Counted from the stretch's first letter, positions 1-6,981 are shown. The stretch is 10,063 nt of DNA from Lachnospiraceae bacterium UBA7027 (GCA_002494135.1 DLBG01000147.1:1262-11324); one strand, 5' to 3'. Notes: generated by a model not told the origin, from the letters alone. Numbers and translations: made by a program.

Positions 1-22
1 CTACCAACTGAGCTAATCGCGC
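1..22 (-). tRNA. tRNA, 5' part only (isotype not determinable)
   Basis: Read on the minus strand, bases 22 to 1 give a 7-base acceptor strand (GCGCGAT), then T8-A9, the D-stem GCTC and the D-loop AGTTGGTAG, which is the standard start of a bacterial tRNA. The rest, including the anticodon, lies beyond the window, so the amino acid cannot be assigned. A promoter sits just upstream at 49-77. More tRNA genes may follow to the left, but that is only inference. Confidence 0.85.
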
Positions 23-48
23 ATTCGCTAATTTACAGCGCAAAATGA

Positions 49-77
49 ATTATATTATAAAGTAACCTGCTTTGCAA
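49..77 (-). promoter_or_regulatory. Probable sigma-A promoter for the tRNA at the left edge
   Basis: On the minus strand there is TTGCAA (77-72), a 17-base spacer, and a perfect TATAAT (54-49). Transcription would start near position 42, about 20 bases before the mature tRNA 5' end at 22. The element overlaps the last codons and the stop codon of rsmA. There is no rho-independent terminator between rsmA and the tRNA, so read-through from tatD-rsmA could also feed the tRNA. Confidence 0.65.
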
Positions 78-939
78 GTATTTTTTTCAAAAGATTTGAA
101 AGCGTGGCAAATTCCTCTAAAGTAAAGGTTTCTCCGCGGATGGTCTCAGGTTTGCCCATCTCTTCGATTGCCAGACGGATCTGCTCTTTGGAAACATGCA
201 GATTCCCGGCGTTGGATAAGGAATTAACCAGGGTTTTGCGCCGCTGGTTAAAGCAGGCCCGGATGACCGCGAATAAAAAGGCCTCGTCTTCGACCGTAAC
301 CGGCGGTGTATCGTAAACTTCCATATGAATGACGCTGCTTTCGACGTTGGGCTTTGGAATAAAGCAGGAAGGAGATACCGTTGCCACGACCTTTGCTTTG
401 GAATAATAGGCAACGGCCAGGGATAAAGCACCGTAATCCTTGCTTCCGGGACCGGTCTGCATCCGTTCGGCCACTTCCTTTTGAACCATAACCGTGATGC
501 TCTTTAAGGGCACATGACTTTCAAACAGCCCCATAACGATGGGTGTCGTGATATAGTAGGGCAGATTCGCCACTACCTTAATCGGCTTTCCGCCGTTTTG
601 TTCGTCGGACAGTTTGCGGATATCCACCTTCAGAATGTCTTCGTTAATGACCGTAACGTTGTCGTAAGCCGAGAGGGTATCTTTCAGAATCGGAATCAGG
701 GAAGAGTCGATTTCCACGGCGATGACCTTTCCGGCCCGTTCGCATAAATACTGCGTCATGGTACCGATTCCGGGACCGATTTCGAGAACCAGATCGTCTT
801 TTGTAATTCCTGCCGCATCGACGATTTTATTTAAAATATGGTCGTCGATTAAGAAGTTCTGTCCGTAGTTTTTCCGAAAATTGAAGTTGTATTTGTCAAG
901 AACCTGCAGGGTTCTTCCGATGTTTCCGAGATCTGCCAT
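55..939 (-). CDS. rsmA: 16S rRNA (adenine(1518)-N(6)/adenine(1519)-N(6))-dimethyltransferase RsmA (KsgA)
   Basis: Cytoplasmic S-adenosylmethionine-dependent enzyme that dimethylates two adjacent adenosines in the 3'-terminal hairpin of 16S rRNA during late 30S assembly; its loss classically gives kasugamycin resistance. The 294 residues are about the family's usual length. Visible signatures: the N-terminal QNFL (27-30), SAM motif I EIGPGIGT (53-60), the acidic residue of AVEID (E76), NED (99-101), the catalytic motif IV NLPY (125-128), FIPKPNVESSV (193-203) and the C-terminal FNQRRKTL (230-237). The ATG at 939-937 directly follows the TAA stop of tatD with no base between them. Its ribosome site AGGAAG lies inside the last tatD codons, which points to translational coupling. 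The maturase gene rnmV, often found between tatD and rsmA in Firmicutes, is not present here. Identity is near certain. Confidence 0.97.
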   Translation of the reverse strand: MADLGNIGRTLQVLDKYNFNFRKNYGQNFLIDDHILNKIVDAAGITKDDLVLEIGPGIGTMTQYLCERAGKVIAVEIDSSLIPILKDTLSAYDNVTVINEDILKVDIRKLSDEQNGGKPIKVVANLPYYITTPIVMGLFESHVPLKSITVMVQKEVAERMQTGPGSKDYGALSLAVAYYSKAKVVATVSPSCFIPKPNVESSVIHMEVYDTPPVTVEDEAFLFAVIRACFNQRRKTLVNSLSNAGNLHVSKEQIRLAIEEMGKPETIRGETFTLEEFATLSNLLKKILAKQVTL

Positions 940-1755
940 TTAATCTTCCTGTTTTACCCAGATTGTTTTTTGGTTCCAATCCTGTGCTTCCTTTAAACGG
1001 TATACTTTCAGGGCATTTTCGTATGTGATGCGTTCCACCTCTTCGGGAGTCGTGTTCTTAATCTCCGCAATTCGACTACAAACGTAGGATAAATAAGTGG
1101 ATTCGTTTCTCTGACCGCGAAGCGGAACGGGCGCCATGTAAGGACAGTCGGTTTCCATCACCAGTCGTTTTAAGGGGCACATTTTTACCACATCGGGCAG
1201 TTTCTTTGCGTTTTTAAAGGTAAGCGCACCGCCGATTCCGATATAAAATCCCAGATTCAGCGCCTGCTTCGCCACTTCCGGCGGATAGGAGAAGCAGTGC
1301 ATGATTCCTCCGCACTGACCGATGTCGGTCTTTTTCAGTAAATCGATGGTATCCTTTGCCGCATCGCGGGAATGGATAATAACCGGTTTGTTTAAGGATT
1401 TAGCCAGATTTAACTGTCCTTCGAAGGCAATTAACTGTGCATCGCGTTCCGGTTCTTCGTAATAATAGTCAAGGCCGATTTCGCCGATGGCCACGCATTT
1501 GGGATGTTTGGAAAGACGGCGAAGCATCGCTTCGCTTCCTTCGTTCCAGTTCAGCGCATAATCCGGATGGAGCCCGACCGCTGCAAAAATAAAGGGGTAT
1601 TTTTCCGCAAGATCGATGCTTGCGTAGCTCCCGTCCATGCTTGCTCCGACATTTACCATGCAGTATTTGCCGAGCGAAGCATACTTCGCCAGTAAAACCT
1701 CCCGGTCCTGAACATATTCGTCATCATCGTAGTGCGCGTGTGTATCGAAAATCAT
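940..1755 (-). CDS. tatD: TatD family metal-dependent hydrolase (putative 3'-5' DNase)
   Basis: TIM-barrel amidohydrolase-superfamily enzyme. TatD members are metal-dependent nucleases acting on DNA ends, though the physiological substrate of any given homologue is uncertain. Its 271 residues fit the family (about 255-270). The metal-binding pattern is intact: THAH near the N-terminus (H6, H8), GEIGLD (91-96, ligand E92), IIHSRD (H128), MHCFS (H153) and METDCPY (D203). The ATG at 1755 has a GGGGGAT ribosome site about 6 bases upstream. A promoter is visible at 1799-1828, giving a short leader. The stop codon abuts the rsmA start, so the two form an operon. It is cytoplasmic, with no signal peptide, and despite the historical name it is not part of Tat export. 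In many Firmicutes it sits between metG and rnmV or rsmA; here only the rsmA side is seen. Confidence 0.95.
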   Translation of the reverse strand: MIFDTHAHYDDDEYVQDREVLLAKYASLGKYCMVNVGASMDGSYASIDLAEKYPFIFAAVGLHPDYALNWNEGSEAMLRRLSKHPKCVAIGEIGLDYYYEEPERDAQLIAFEGQLNLAKSLNKPVIIHSRDAAKDTIDLLKKTDIGQCGGIMHCFSYPPEVAKQALNLGFYIGIGGALTFKNAKKLPDVVKMCPLKRLVMETDCPYMAPVPLRGQRNESTYLSYVCSRIAEIKNTTPEEVERITYENALKVYRLKEAQDWNQKTIWVKQED

Positions 1756-1798
1756 AAGTTATCCCCCAAGATCACTCCGTTTTCAGCCACCAGATAAA

Positions 1799-1828
1799 AT
1801 TATACTACAGAATGCCTGCAAATCGCAA
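1799..1828 (-). promoter_or_regulatory. Probable sigma-A promoter of tatD-rsmA
   Basis: The minus strand shows TTGCGA (1828-1823), an 18-base spacer and a perfect TATAAT (1804-1799). The predicted start near 1792 would leave a leader of roughly 37 bases before the tatD ATG at 1755. The -10 is strong and the -35 matches consensus at 4 of 6 positions. Confidence 0.6.
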
Positions 1829-1871
1829 GAATATGGGCTTTTTCATCCCGTCCGGACAAAATATTAACTAA

Positions 1872-1893
1872 TTGTAATATTTTTGTAATATTT
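1872..1893 (+). repeat. Tandem 11-bp AT-rich direct repeat in the divergent promoter region
   Basis: TTGTAATATTT occurs twice back to back (1872-1882 and 1883-1893), a period of one DNA helical turn. A third AATATT lies at 1860-1865. The pair sits between the two divergent promoters and about 34 bases upstream of the rightward -35. It could be a regulator-binding site or an UP-like AT-rich element; no known operator consensus is recognised. Confidence 0.5.
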
Positions 1894-1926
1894 TTATGAA
1901 TTCGCCCGAAAACAGGCATTCATTCT

Positions 1927-1955
1927 TTGACAGAAAGGGGTCCCTATGCTAAACT
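1927..1955 (+). promoter_or_regulatory. Probable sigma-A promoter of the TPR/pseudo-AAA+ gene and glgB
   Basis: A perfect TTGACA (1927-1932), a 17-base spacer and TAAACT (1950-1955) with an extended -10 TG at 1947-1948. Transcription would begin near 1962, leaving a leader of about 67 bases before the TTG start at 2029. The rest of the 273-bp spacer (1756-2028) holds the tatD promoter, the AT-rich repeat and no convincing terminator or RNA gene. Confidence 0.7.
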
Positions 1956-2014
1956 TAATACTGATTTAAAATGCGTAAATTCGTGATTTTTTATTTTAAT
2001 AGATTGGTTTTTTC

Positions 2015-2031
2015 AGAGGAGAACTCTTTTG
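2015..2031 (+). promoter_or_regulatory. Ribosome binding site that supports a TTG start codon
   Basis: AGAGGAGA (2015-2022) is a strong Shine-Dalgarno sequence 6 bases before TTG (2029-2031). No ATG or GTG in the same frame is suitably placed near it, and the protein reads sensibly from this TTG, so the rare start codon is well supported. Confidence 0.8.
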
Positions 2032-4992
2032 GATAAGTATGAAAGCAAGCTTCGAATTGAAGAAATCGAGAAGCTGAAGAAGAAGAAGCAGTACAAAGAA
2101 GCTGCACGTCTTGCGGATACCATCGAATGGCACCGCATCAAGAATGCGGTTACCCTATATAAAGTTGCGGACCTTTACAAAATTTGTCGGAATTATACGG
2201 AATGCAGAAACCTTCTGGAGTTGGCATACGAAAGAAGTCCTTATGCGAAGAATGTTATTTTTGCTCTGTGCGATGTATGCCTGGAGTTCGGCGATTTTGA
2301 AGCGGCAACGGAATATTACAAAGAATATGTGGCCCTGGCACCCAAGGATCCCAGCGTTTATATTTTAAAATATAAAATGTTAAAAGCGCTGGAAGCCGGA
2401 ATCGATGAGAGAATCGAGATTCTGGAGACCTTAAAACGTCATGACCGGATTGAAGAGTGGGAGTACGAACTTGCCACTTTATATCATCGTGCCGGAATGG
2501 CGGAAAAGTGTGTTGAGGAATGCGACGAACTGATTCTCTGGTTCGGTGAGGGTTCCTATGTCTACAAGGCAATGGAACTGAAAATGCTTCATGAACCCTT
2601 AACCCCCGAACAGGAGATGATTTATAACCGCCGTCTGGAACGTAAGGAAAGAGTAAGAACCGGAAATACCGGACGTATCCCCAAATCCCAGGAAAAAGAA
2701 ACCCCGAAGGAAGAGGTTAAGACCGAACCCGTCCGGGAAGAAGAGCCGGAAGAGGATTTCCATGTTAAGACCATTAACATGGGTAAATTCAACACCATCG
2801 ATCTTCAGGCGGAGCTGGCGGCAAATTTAAAGGATTATATCGGCGGAGAGCCCTCCATGGTGAGCAGGCTTCCGGAAGAAGAACCGGCGGAAGAAGTATC
2901 GGTTAAATCTGCTACCGGTTCTTTTGGTGATGTCAGACCGGACGCCGGAGAAGTATTCTTCGAGGACGCCACGGGCGAACTGATGTCCCGTAATGCAAGA
3001 AAAGAAAGCCCCGTATCGGACAATACCAGACTGCGGGAGTTTAAGGAACAATACAAACAGGACATGAAGGGAAGAGAGCTTCCCAAGAGTCTCGGCAGGC
3101 TGACCGGAGAAGAGGAAGGCCGCTTTGAAACCATGCCGGTTGCCGGCGGTGTGGTGGAAGAGAAGGTATTGAAAGACGGCACGGTAGAGTTAATTAAAGA
3201 GTTTCAGGAAGTGGAGCCGGAGGTTGTAGTTGTGGGCAAGGATAAAGTAAACGGGGAATTAAGCGTTAAAAAGTCCAAAACCGGTCCGATGAGAGTCATC
3301 AAAACCACGGGGCCGATGCAGTATTCGGAGGAGGACTTGTTACCGAATCCCGAAGAGAAACAGATCAGCGGACAGATTAATATCCAGGATATCATGGCGG
3401 AGTGGGAAAACATCAAGAGACAGAAAGAGCTCAAGATGCAGGAAGGACTTCGTAAGAAGACTTTGGAAAATACCGGAAACATGTTTGCGGAATTCGACAA
3501 GGAAGCAAATTCCGGTCTGCTTGCGACGCTGGAGAATCCCGCGCTGATTAATTCCGTAACGGCACAGAGCACGTCGGAAGATTTTATCAAGGGCGTTTCC
3601 CTTGAGGACATGAAGAAAGGCAAAACCGCCGCAAGAACTCCCGAAAAGAGCGAGGAGTTAAAAATCGGCAAGGTAATCGAAGCGCCTCCCGTTCCCGAAG
3701 AAACCGAAGAAGATCCCGAAGAAAAGATGATTCGCGACATTCTTGAAGAGGACGAAAAGGAAGCTGCAAAGATTCCGGAAACAACAGAAGAAACCGGGGA
3801 AGAGGCTGCCGAAACCGTTGAAGTACAGGTAAGCGAAGAAGTCGAAGAGACTTTTGAAGAAGAGAATTACGAAGAGGAAACCGAAGAAGCGCCTGACGAA
3901 GCAACCGTAAGCGAAAGTCCGGCGGAAGAATCCGAAGAGGAGGAAACCGCACAGGAAGAATCCGAGGAGGAAGAATCCGAGGAAGAGGTACCCGAAGAAG
4001 AGGCCAAAGAAGCGGCTGTCGAAGAAAACACGAAAGAAAAATACCACGGTTCCGTAACCCAGGAGATTTCGGGAAACATCTGGGACGAAGTGGATAACGT
4101 ACAAGAGAATGCCGGAAATACCGAGGAAGTCGAAGAAGAAGAATCGGCGGCAACCAAAGTAATTTCCAGGGAAGAAATCAAAGAAGCGTTAAAGGAAGAG
4201 AAGGAAGAAGCCGAAGAGAGCGAATCCGGCGGAAACGGCGACATGTCCAAGGAAGAGAAGAAGATCTTTGCTCCGTTCCTTTATTCCAAGAAGATGAAGC
4301 AGCAGATTATGGAGACCTGCGAATGCATGACGCTTGCCGCTTATACGGGTAATGTCATCATTACGGCAGACGGTCAGGAGTCCGAGGTTCAGCTTGCGAA
4401 ACTCTTTACCAAGAATCTGCGTTCCACGGATCCCAATTTTACGGGCGGAGTGGCCAAAATCGGAGCAGAGAAGTTAAATACCAAGGATGTCGGAGATATT
4501 TTCGCCAAACTTGTCAACGGTGCGCTGATTGTAACCCGCGCGGGTAAAATGACCAACTCCACCATCAACGCGGTACTGCAGAACCTGAATCAGGAGGCAA
4601 GGGGTGTTGAGGTATTCCTCCTGGATTCCAAGTCGGAAATCAGACGTCTCTTAGAGAGAGCGCCGGTTCTCGAAAGATTCTTTAACGGCCGTGTGGACAT
4701 CATCGCCATGAGCCCCGAAATGCTTGCGGAATACGGAAGAAAGTACGCAAATGATCTGGGTTACGAAATAGACAATATGGCAATGCTTGCCTTCTCCGGA
4801 AGAATTTCCGAACTTCAGATCGGAACCCATCTGGTATCCGTCGAAGAAGTGAAAGAACTTGTGCAGGATGCCATCGATCATGCGGATCGCAAGAGCGTCG
4901 GTAAATTTACACGTACCTTAACCGGTAAGAGATATGATGACGATCATCGTGTCATTTTAAGAGAGAAAGATTTCGAATACAGAAAAAAATAA
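2029..4992 (+). CDS. TPR protein with long acidic linker and degenerate AAA+ (CbxX/EccA-like) C-terminal domain; function unknown
   Basis: I do not recognise a named gene. Seen directly: 987 residues, TTG start. Residues ~10-180 are helical repeats of the TPR kind, the clearest being ~75-108 (GDFEAA...YY...LAP pattern), with others near 41-74 and 143-176. Residues ~205-740 are low-complexity and probably disordered, intensely Glu-rich from ~550. Residues ~745-970 form a folded domain that, by my reading, follows the CbxX/SpoVK AAA+ layout: GNVIITADG (774-782) takes the place of the P-loop, but the expected GKT positions read about S785-E786-V787. NGALIVTRAG (830-839) takes the place of Walker B, with T836-R837 instead of Asp-Glu. 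VEVFLLDS and LLERAPVLERFF (874-885) resemble the sensor-1 and NPGLRSRF segments. There is no signal peptide or membrane segment, so it is cytoplasmic. It is probably a non-hydrolysing scaffold. glgB follows after 18 bases and likely shares its transcript. The domain match is inference by eye. Confidence 0.8.
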   Translation: MDKYESKLRIEEIEKLKKKKQYKEAARLADTIEWHRIKNAVTLYKVADLYKICRNYTECRNLLELAYERSPYAKNVIFALCDVCLEFGDFEAATEYYKEYVALAPKDPSVYILKYKMLKALEAGIDERIEILETLKRHDRIEEWEYELATLYHRAGMAEKCVEECDELILWFGEGSYVYKAMELKMLHEPLTPEQEMIYNRRLERKERVRTGNTGRIPKSQEKETPKEEVKTEPVREEEPEEDFHVKTINMGKFNTIDLQAELAANLKDYIGGEPSMVSRLPEEEPAEEVSVKSATGSFGDVRPDAGEVFFEDATGELMSRNARKESPVSDNTRLREFKEQYKQDMKGRELPKSLGRLTGEEEGRFETMPVAGGVVEEKVLKDGTVELIKEFQEVEPEVVVVGKDKVNGELSVKKSKTGPMRVIKTTGPMQYSEEDLLPNPEEKQISGQINIQDIMAEWENIKRQKELKMQEGLRKKTLENTGNMFAEFDKEANSGLLATLENPALINSVTAQSTSEDFIKGVSLEDMKKGKTAARTPEKSEELKIGKVIEAPPVPEETEEDPEEKMIRDILEEDEKEAAKIPETTEETGEEAAETVEVQVSEEVEETFEEENYEEETEEAPDEATVSESPAEESEEEETAQEESEEEESEEEVPEEEAKEAAVEENTKEKYHGSVTQEISGNIWDEVDNVQENAGNTEEVEEEESAATKVISREEIKEALKEEKEEAEESESGGNGDMSKEEKKIFAPFLYSKKMKQQIMETCECMTLAAYTGNVIITADGQESEVQLAKLFTKNLRSTDPNFTGGVAKIGAEKLNTKDVGDIFAKLVNGALIVTRAGKMTNSTINAVLQNLNQEARGVEVFLLDSKSEIRRLLERAPVLERFFNGRVDIIAMSPEMLAEYGRKYANDLGYEIDNMAMLAFSGRISELQIGTHLVSVEEVKELVQDAIDHADRKSVGKFTRTLTGKRYDDDHRVILREKDFEYRKK
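3924..3980 (+). repeat. Three in-frame copies of a 12-base Glu-Glu-Ser-Glu coding repeat
   Basis: GGAAGAATCCGA occurs at 3924-3935, 3954-3965 and 3969-3980, spaced 30 and 15 bases apart, both multiples of three. Each encodes the end of one codon plus E-E-S-E. It lies in the acidic linker of the TPR protein and looks like local duplication within a coding low-complexity tract. Confidence 0.7.
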
Positions 4993-4997
4993 CGAAC

Positions 4998-5010
4998 GGA
5001 GATTAGGGAT
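4998..5010 (+). promoter_or_regulatory. Ribosome binding site of glgB in the 18-base gap
   Basis: GGAGA (4998-5002) lies 8 bases before the glgB ATG, inside the 18-base gap after the preceding stop codon. No room exists for a separate promoter in the gap, so glgB is most simply read from the upstream promoter or from one inside the upstream gene. Confidence 0.6.
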
Positions 5011-6924
5011 ATGGCAGAAAAAAAGGGAGCAAAATCCATCTTTATTTCGGAGGATGACCGCTATTTATTCGGCCAGGGCACTCACTACGATATCTATAAA
5101 AAACTCGGTGCACATGTGACGGAAGTCGGCGGGAAGAAAGGCGTATTCTTTGCGGTATGGGCCCCTCACGCGGCAGCGGTTCACGTAATCGGTTCTTTTA
5201 ACGGCTGGAACGAGGACCAGTATTTAATGGAGCGTCAGCCGGACTCCGGAATTTACACCCTGTTTATCAAGGATGTCAAGCAGGGAGATTATTACAAGTT
5301 TTTGATTCACACTCCTTCGGGAGAAAAATTATACAAGGCAGATCCCTTCGCCAATTATGCGGAGCTTCGTCCCGGAACCGCTTCGAGAATTTATGATTTA
5401 AACAACTTCGAGTGGAAAGACGAAAAGTGGATTGAAGACAGGGCATCCAAAAACGAATTTGAACGTCCGATGGCAATTTACGAATGTCACATCGGTTCCT
5501 GGATGCGTCACCCCGTTCCGGAAAACGACGGTTTCTACAATTATCGCGAATTCGCGGACCGTATTCTGGAATACTTAAAAGAAATGAAATTCACCCACCT
5601 CGAGCTGATGGGCATTGCAGAACATCCTTTTGACGGCTCCTGGGGATATCAGGTAACCGGATATTATGCACCCACGTCCCGCTACGGAACGCCGGATGAT
5701 TTCCGTTATCTCGTGGATTTGATGCATCAGAACGGCATCGGCATCATTCTTGACTGGGTACCTGCCCATTTCCCGAGAGATGCCCACGGCCTTGCAAACT
5801 TTGACGGACAGCCCCTCTTTGAGCATCCCGATTCAAGACTCGGCGAGCATCCGGACTGGGGTACCAAAATTTTCAACTACGGCATGAGCGAAGTAAAGAA
5901 CTTCTTAATTGCCAACGCATTGTTCTGGATTCGGGAATTCCACATTGACGGTCTTCGTGTGGATGCCGTAGCAAGTATGCTTTATCTGGATTACGGCAAG
6001 CAGGACGGCGCATGGGTTGCCAACAAATACGGCGGAAACGAGAATCTCGAAGCGATTGAATTTTTCAAACATCTGAATTCCGTGGTTCGCGGATCTTATC
6101 CCGGTGTCTGCACCATTGCGGAAGAATCCACCGCATGGCCGAAGGTTACCGCGGCTCCCGAAGAAGGCGGCCTTGGCTTTACCTTTAAGTGGAACATGGG
6201 CTGGATGCACGATTTCTGTGAATACATGAAGCTGGATCCTTACTTCCGTAAGAACAACCACTACAAATTGACCTTCGCAATGAGCTATAACTCCAGTGAG
6301 AATTATATTCTGCCCATCTCCCATGATGAGGTGGTTCACTTAAAATGCTCCATGGTCAATAAAATGCCCGGATACCAGGTGGACAAGTATGCAAATCTTC
6401 GTGTGGGTTATACCTATATGTTTACCCACAGCGGAAAGAAGCTTCTGTTCATGGGACAGGAATTCGCGCAGGAGCGTGAATGGTGTGAAGAGCGCGAGCT
6501 CGACTGGTATATGCTTGAGAACCACTTAAACCGCGGCATGAGCGATTTTATGAAAGAGCTTCTTACGATATACAACAAGTACCCGGCTCTTTACGAAATT
6601 GACAACAACTGGTCCGGCTTCGAGTGGATGAACGCGGATGACAAGGACCGCAGCATTTACAGCTACGTTCGTAAGGGCAAATCCGGAAAGAACAATATTC
6701 TGGTAGTTCTTAACATGACACCGATGCGCAGAGAGAATCTCTGGATTGGTGTTCCGAAGAAGGGCAAATACAAACTGCTTTTGAATTCCGATGAGGAAAG
6801 GTTCGGAGGAAACAACGGAGTCATTCCGAAGACACTGACCGCGGTGGAAGGTGAGTGCGACAGAAGAGAGTATCACATCGAATTCACGATTCCCGCATAC
6901 GGAGCAGCAGTATTTTGTTTCTAA
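5011..6924 (+). CDS. glgB: 1,4-alpha-glucan branching enzyme GlgB (GH13)
   Basis: Cytoplasmic enzyme that cuts alpha-1,4-glucan chains and rejoins them through alpha-1,6 bonds, making the branches of glycogen. The 637 residues match the short form without the extra N-terminal module. Residues ~30-115 are a CBM48 beta-sandwich (FFAVWAPHAAAVHVIGSFN). The GH13 barrel follows with motif I DWVPAHF (248-254), motif II DGLRVDAVAS (313-322) with R316 and nucleophile D318, motif III AEEST (370-374) with acid/base E371, and motif IV HDEVVH (438-443) with transition-state residue D439. The C-terminal ~100 residues form the usual all-beta domain. The ATG at 5011 has GGAGA at suitable distance. No glgC, glgD, glgA or glgP is adjacent; its close upstream partner is the TPR/pseudo-AAA+ gene. 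A GC-rich hairpin follows the stop codon. Identity is very secure. Confidence 0.97.
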   Translation: MAEKKGAKSIFISEDDRYLFGQGTHYDIYKKLGAHVTEVGGKKGVFFAVWAPHAAAVHVIGSFNGWNEDQYLMERQPDSGIYTLFIKDVKQGDYYKFLIHTPSGEKLYKADPFANYAELRPGTASRIYDLNNFEWKDEKWIEDRASKNEFERPMAIYECHIGSWMRHPVPENDGFYNYREFADRILEYLKEMKFTHLELMGIAEHPFDGSWGYQVTGYYAPTSRYGTPDDFRYLVDLMHQNGIGIILDWVPAHFPRDAHGLANFDGQPLFEHPDSRLGEHPDWGTKIFNYGMSEVKNFLIANALFWIREFHIDGLRVDAVASMLYLDYGKQDGAWVANKYGGNENLEAIEFFKHLNSVVRGSYPGVCTIAEESTAWPKVTAAPEEGGLGFTFKWNMGWMHDFCEYMKLDPYFRKNNHYKLTFAMSYNSSENYILPISHDEVVHLKCSMVNKMPGYQVDKYANLRVGYTYMFTHSGKKLLFMGQEFAQEREWCEERELDWYMLENHLNRGMSDFMKELLTIYNKYPALYEIDNNWSGFEWMNADDKDRSIYSYVRKGKSGKNNILVVLNMTPMRRENLWIGVPKKGKYKLLLNSDEERFGGNNGVIPKTLTAVEGECDRREYHIEFTIPAYGAAVFCF

Positions 6925-6932
6925 AGAAATTT

Positions 6933-6970
6933 ACCCGGCGCGGAGTACCATCCCGCCGGGTTTCGTTATT
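6933..6970 (+). terminator. GC-rich hairpin after glgB, possible weak terminator
   Basis: ACCCGGCG (6933-6940) pairs perfectly with CGCCGGGT (6954-6961) around a 13-base loop. The following bases, TTTCGTTATT, are only moderately T-rich, so termination is probably partial; it may instead stabilise the 3' end of the upstream message. It lies 8 bases after the glgB stop codon and ahead of the fumarase ribosome site GGAG (6971-6974). I see no clear promoter in this 57-base gap. Confidence 0.55.
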
Positions 6971-6981
6971 GGAGAAGAAAA

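Noticed and set aside
23..45. Small CGCT/AGCG hairpin between rsmA and the left tRNA as a possible terminator
   Set aside because: The stem has only 4 bp and no T-run follows on the transcribed strand.
104..747. Plus-strand frames of 70-77 codons inside rsmA
   Set aside because: They lie wholly opposite a secure gene, have no family resemblance and no proper ribosome site.
3204..4250. Several long open frames on the minus strand opposite the acidic linker (up to ~188 codons)
   Set aside because: They are the complement of GAA/GAG-rich codons, giving Ser/Phe/Leu-rich translations without ribosome sites or recognisable domains. They are shadows of the plus-strand gene.
2029..4992. Calling the large protein an EccA of a type VII secretion system
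   Set aside because: The domain order is similar, but the Walker motifs are lost and no EccB-E, EssC, ESAT-6-like or WXG100 gene is in the window.
5905..6876. Minus-strand frames of 61-144 codons opposite glgB
   Set aside because: They mirror the codon pattern of a well-identified enzyme gene and show no motifs of their own.
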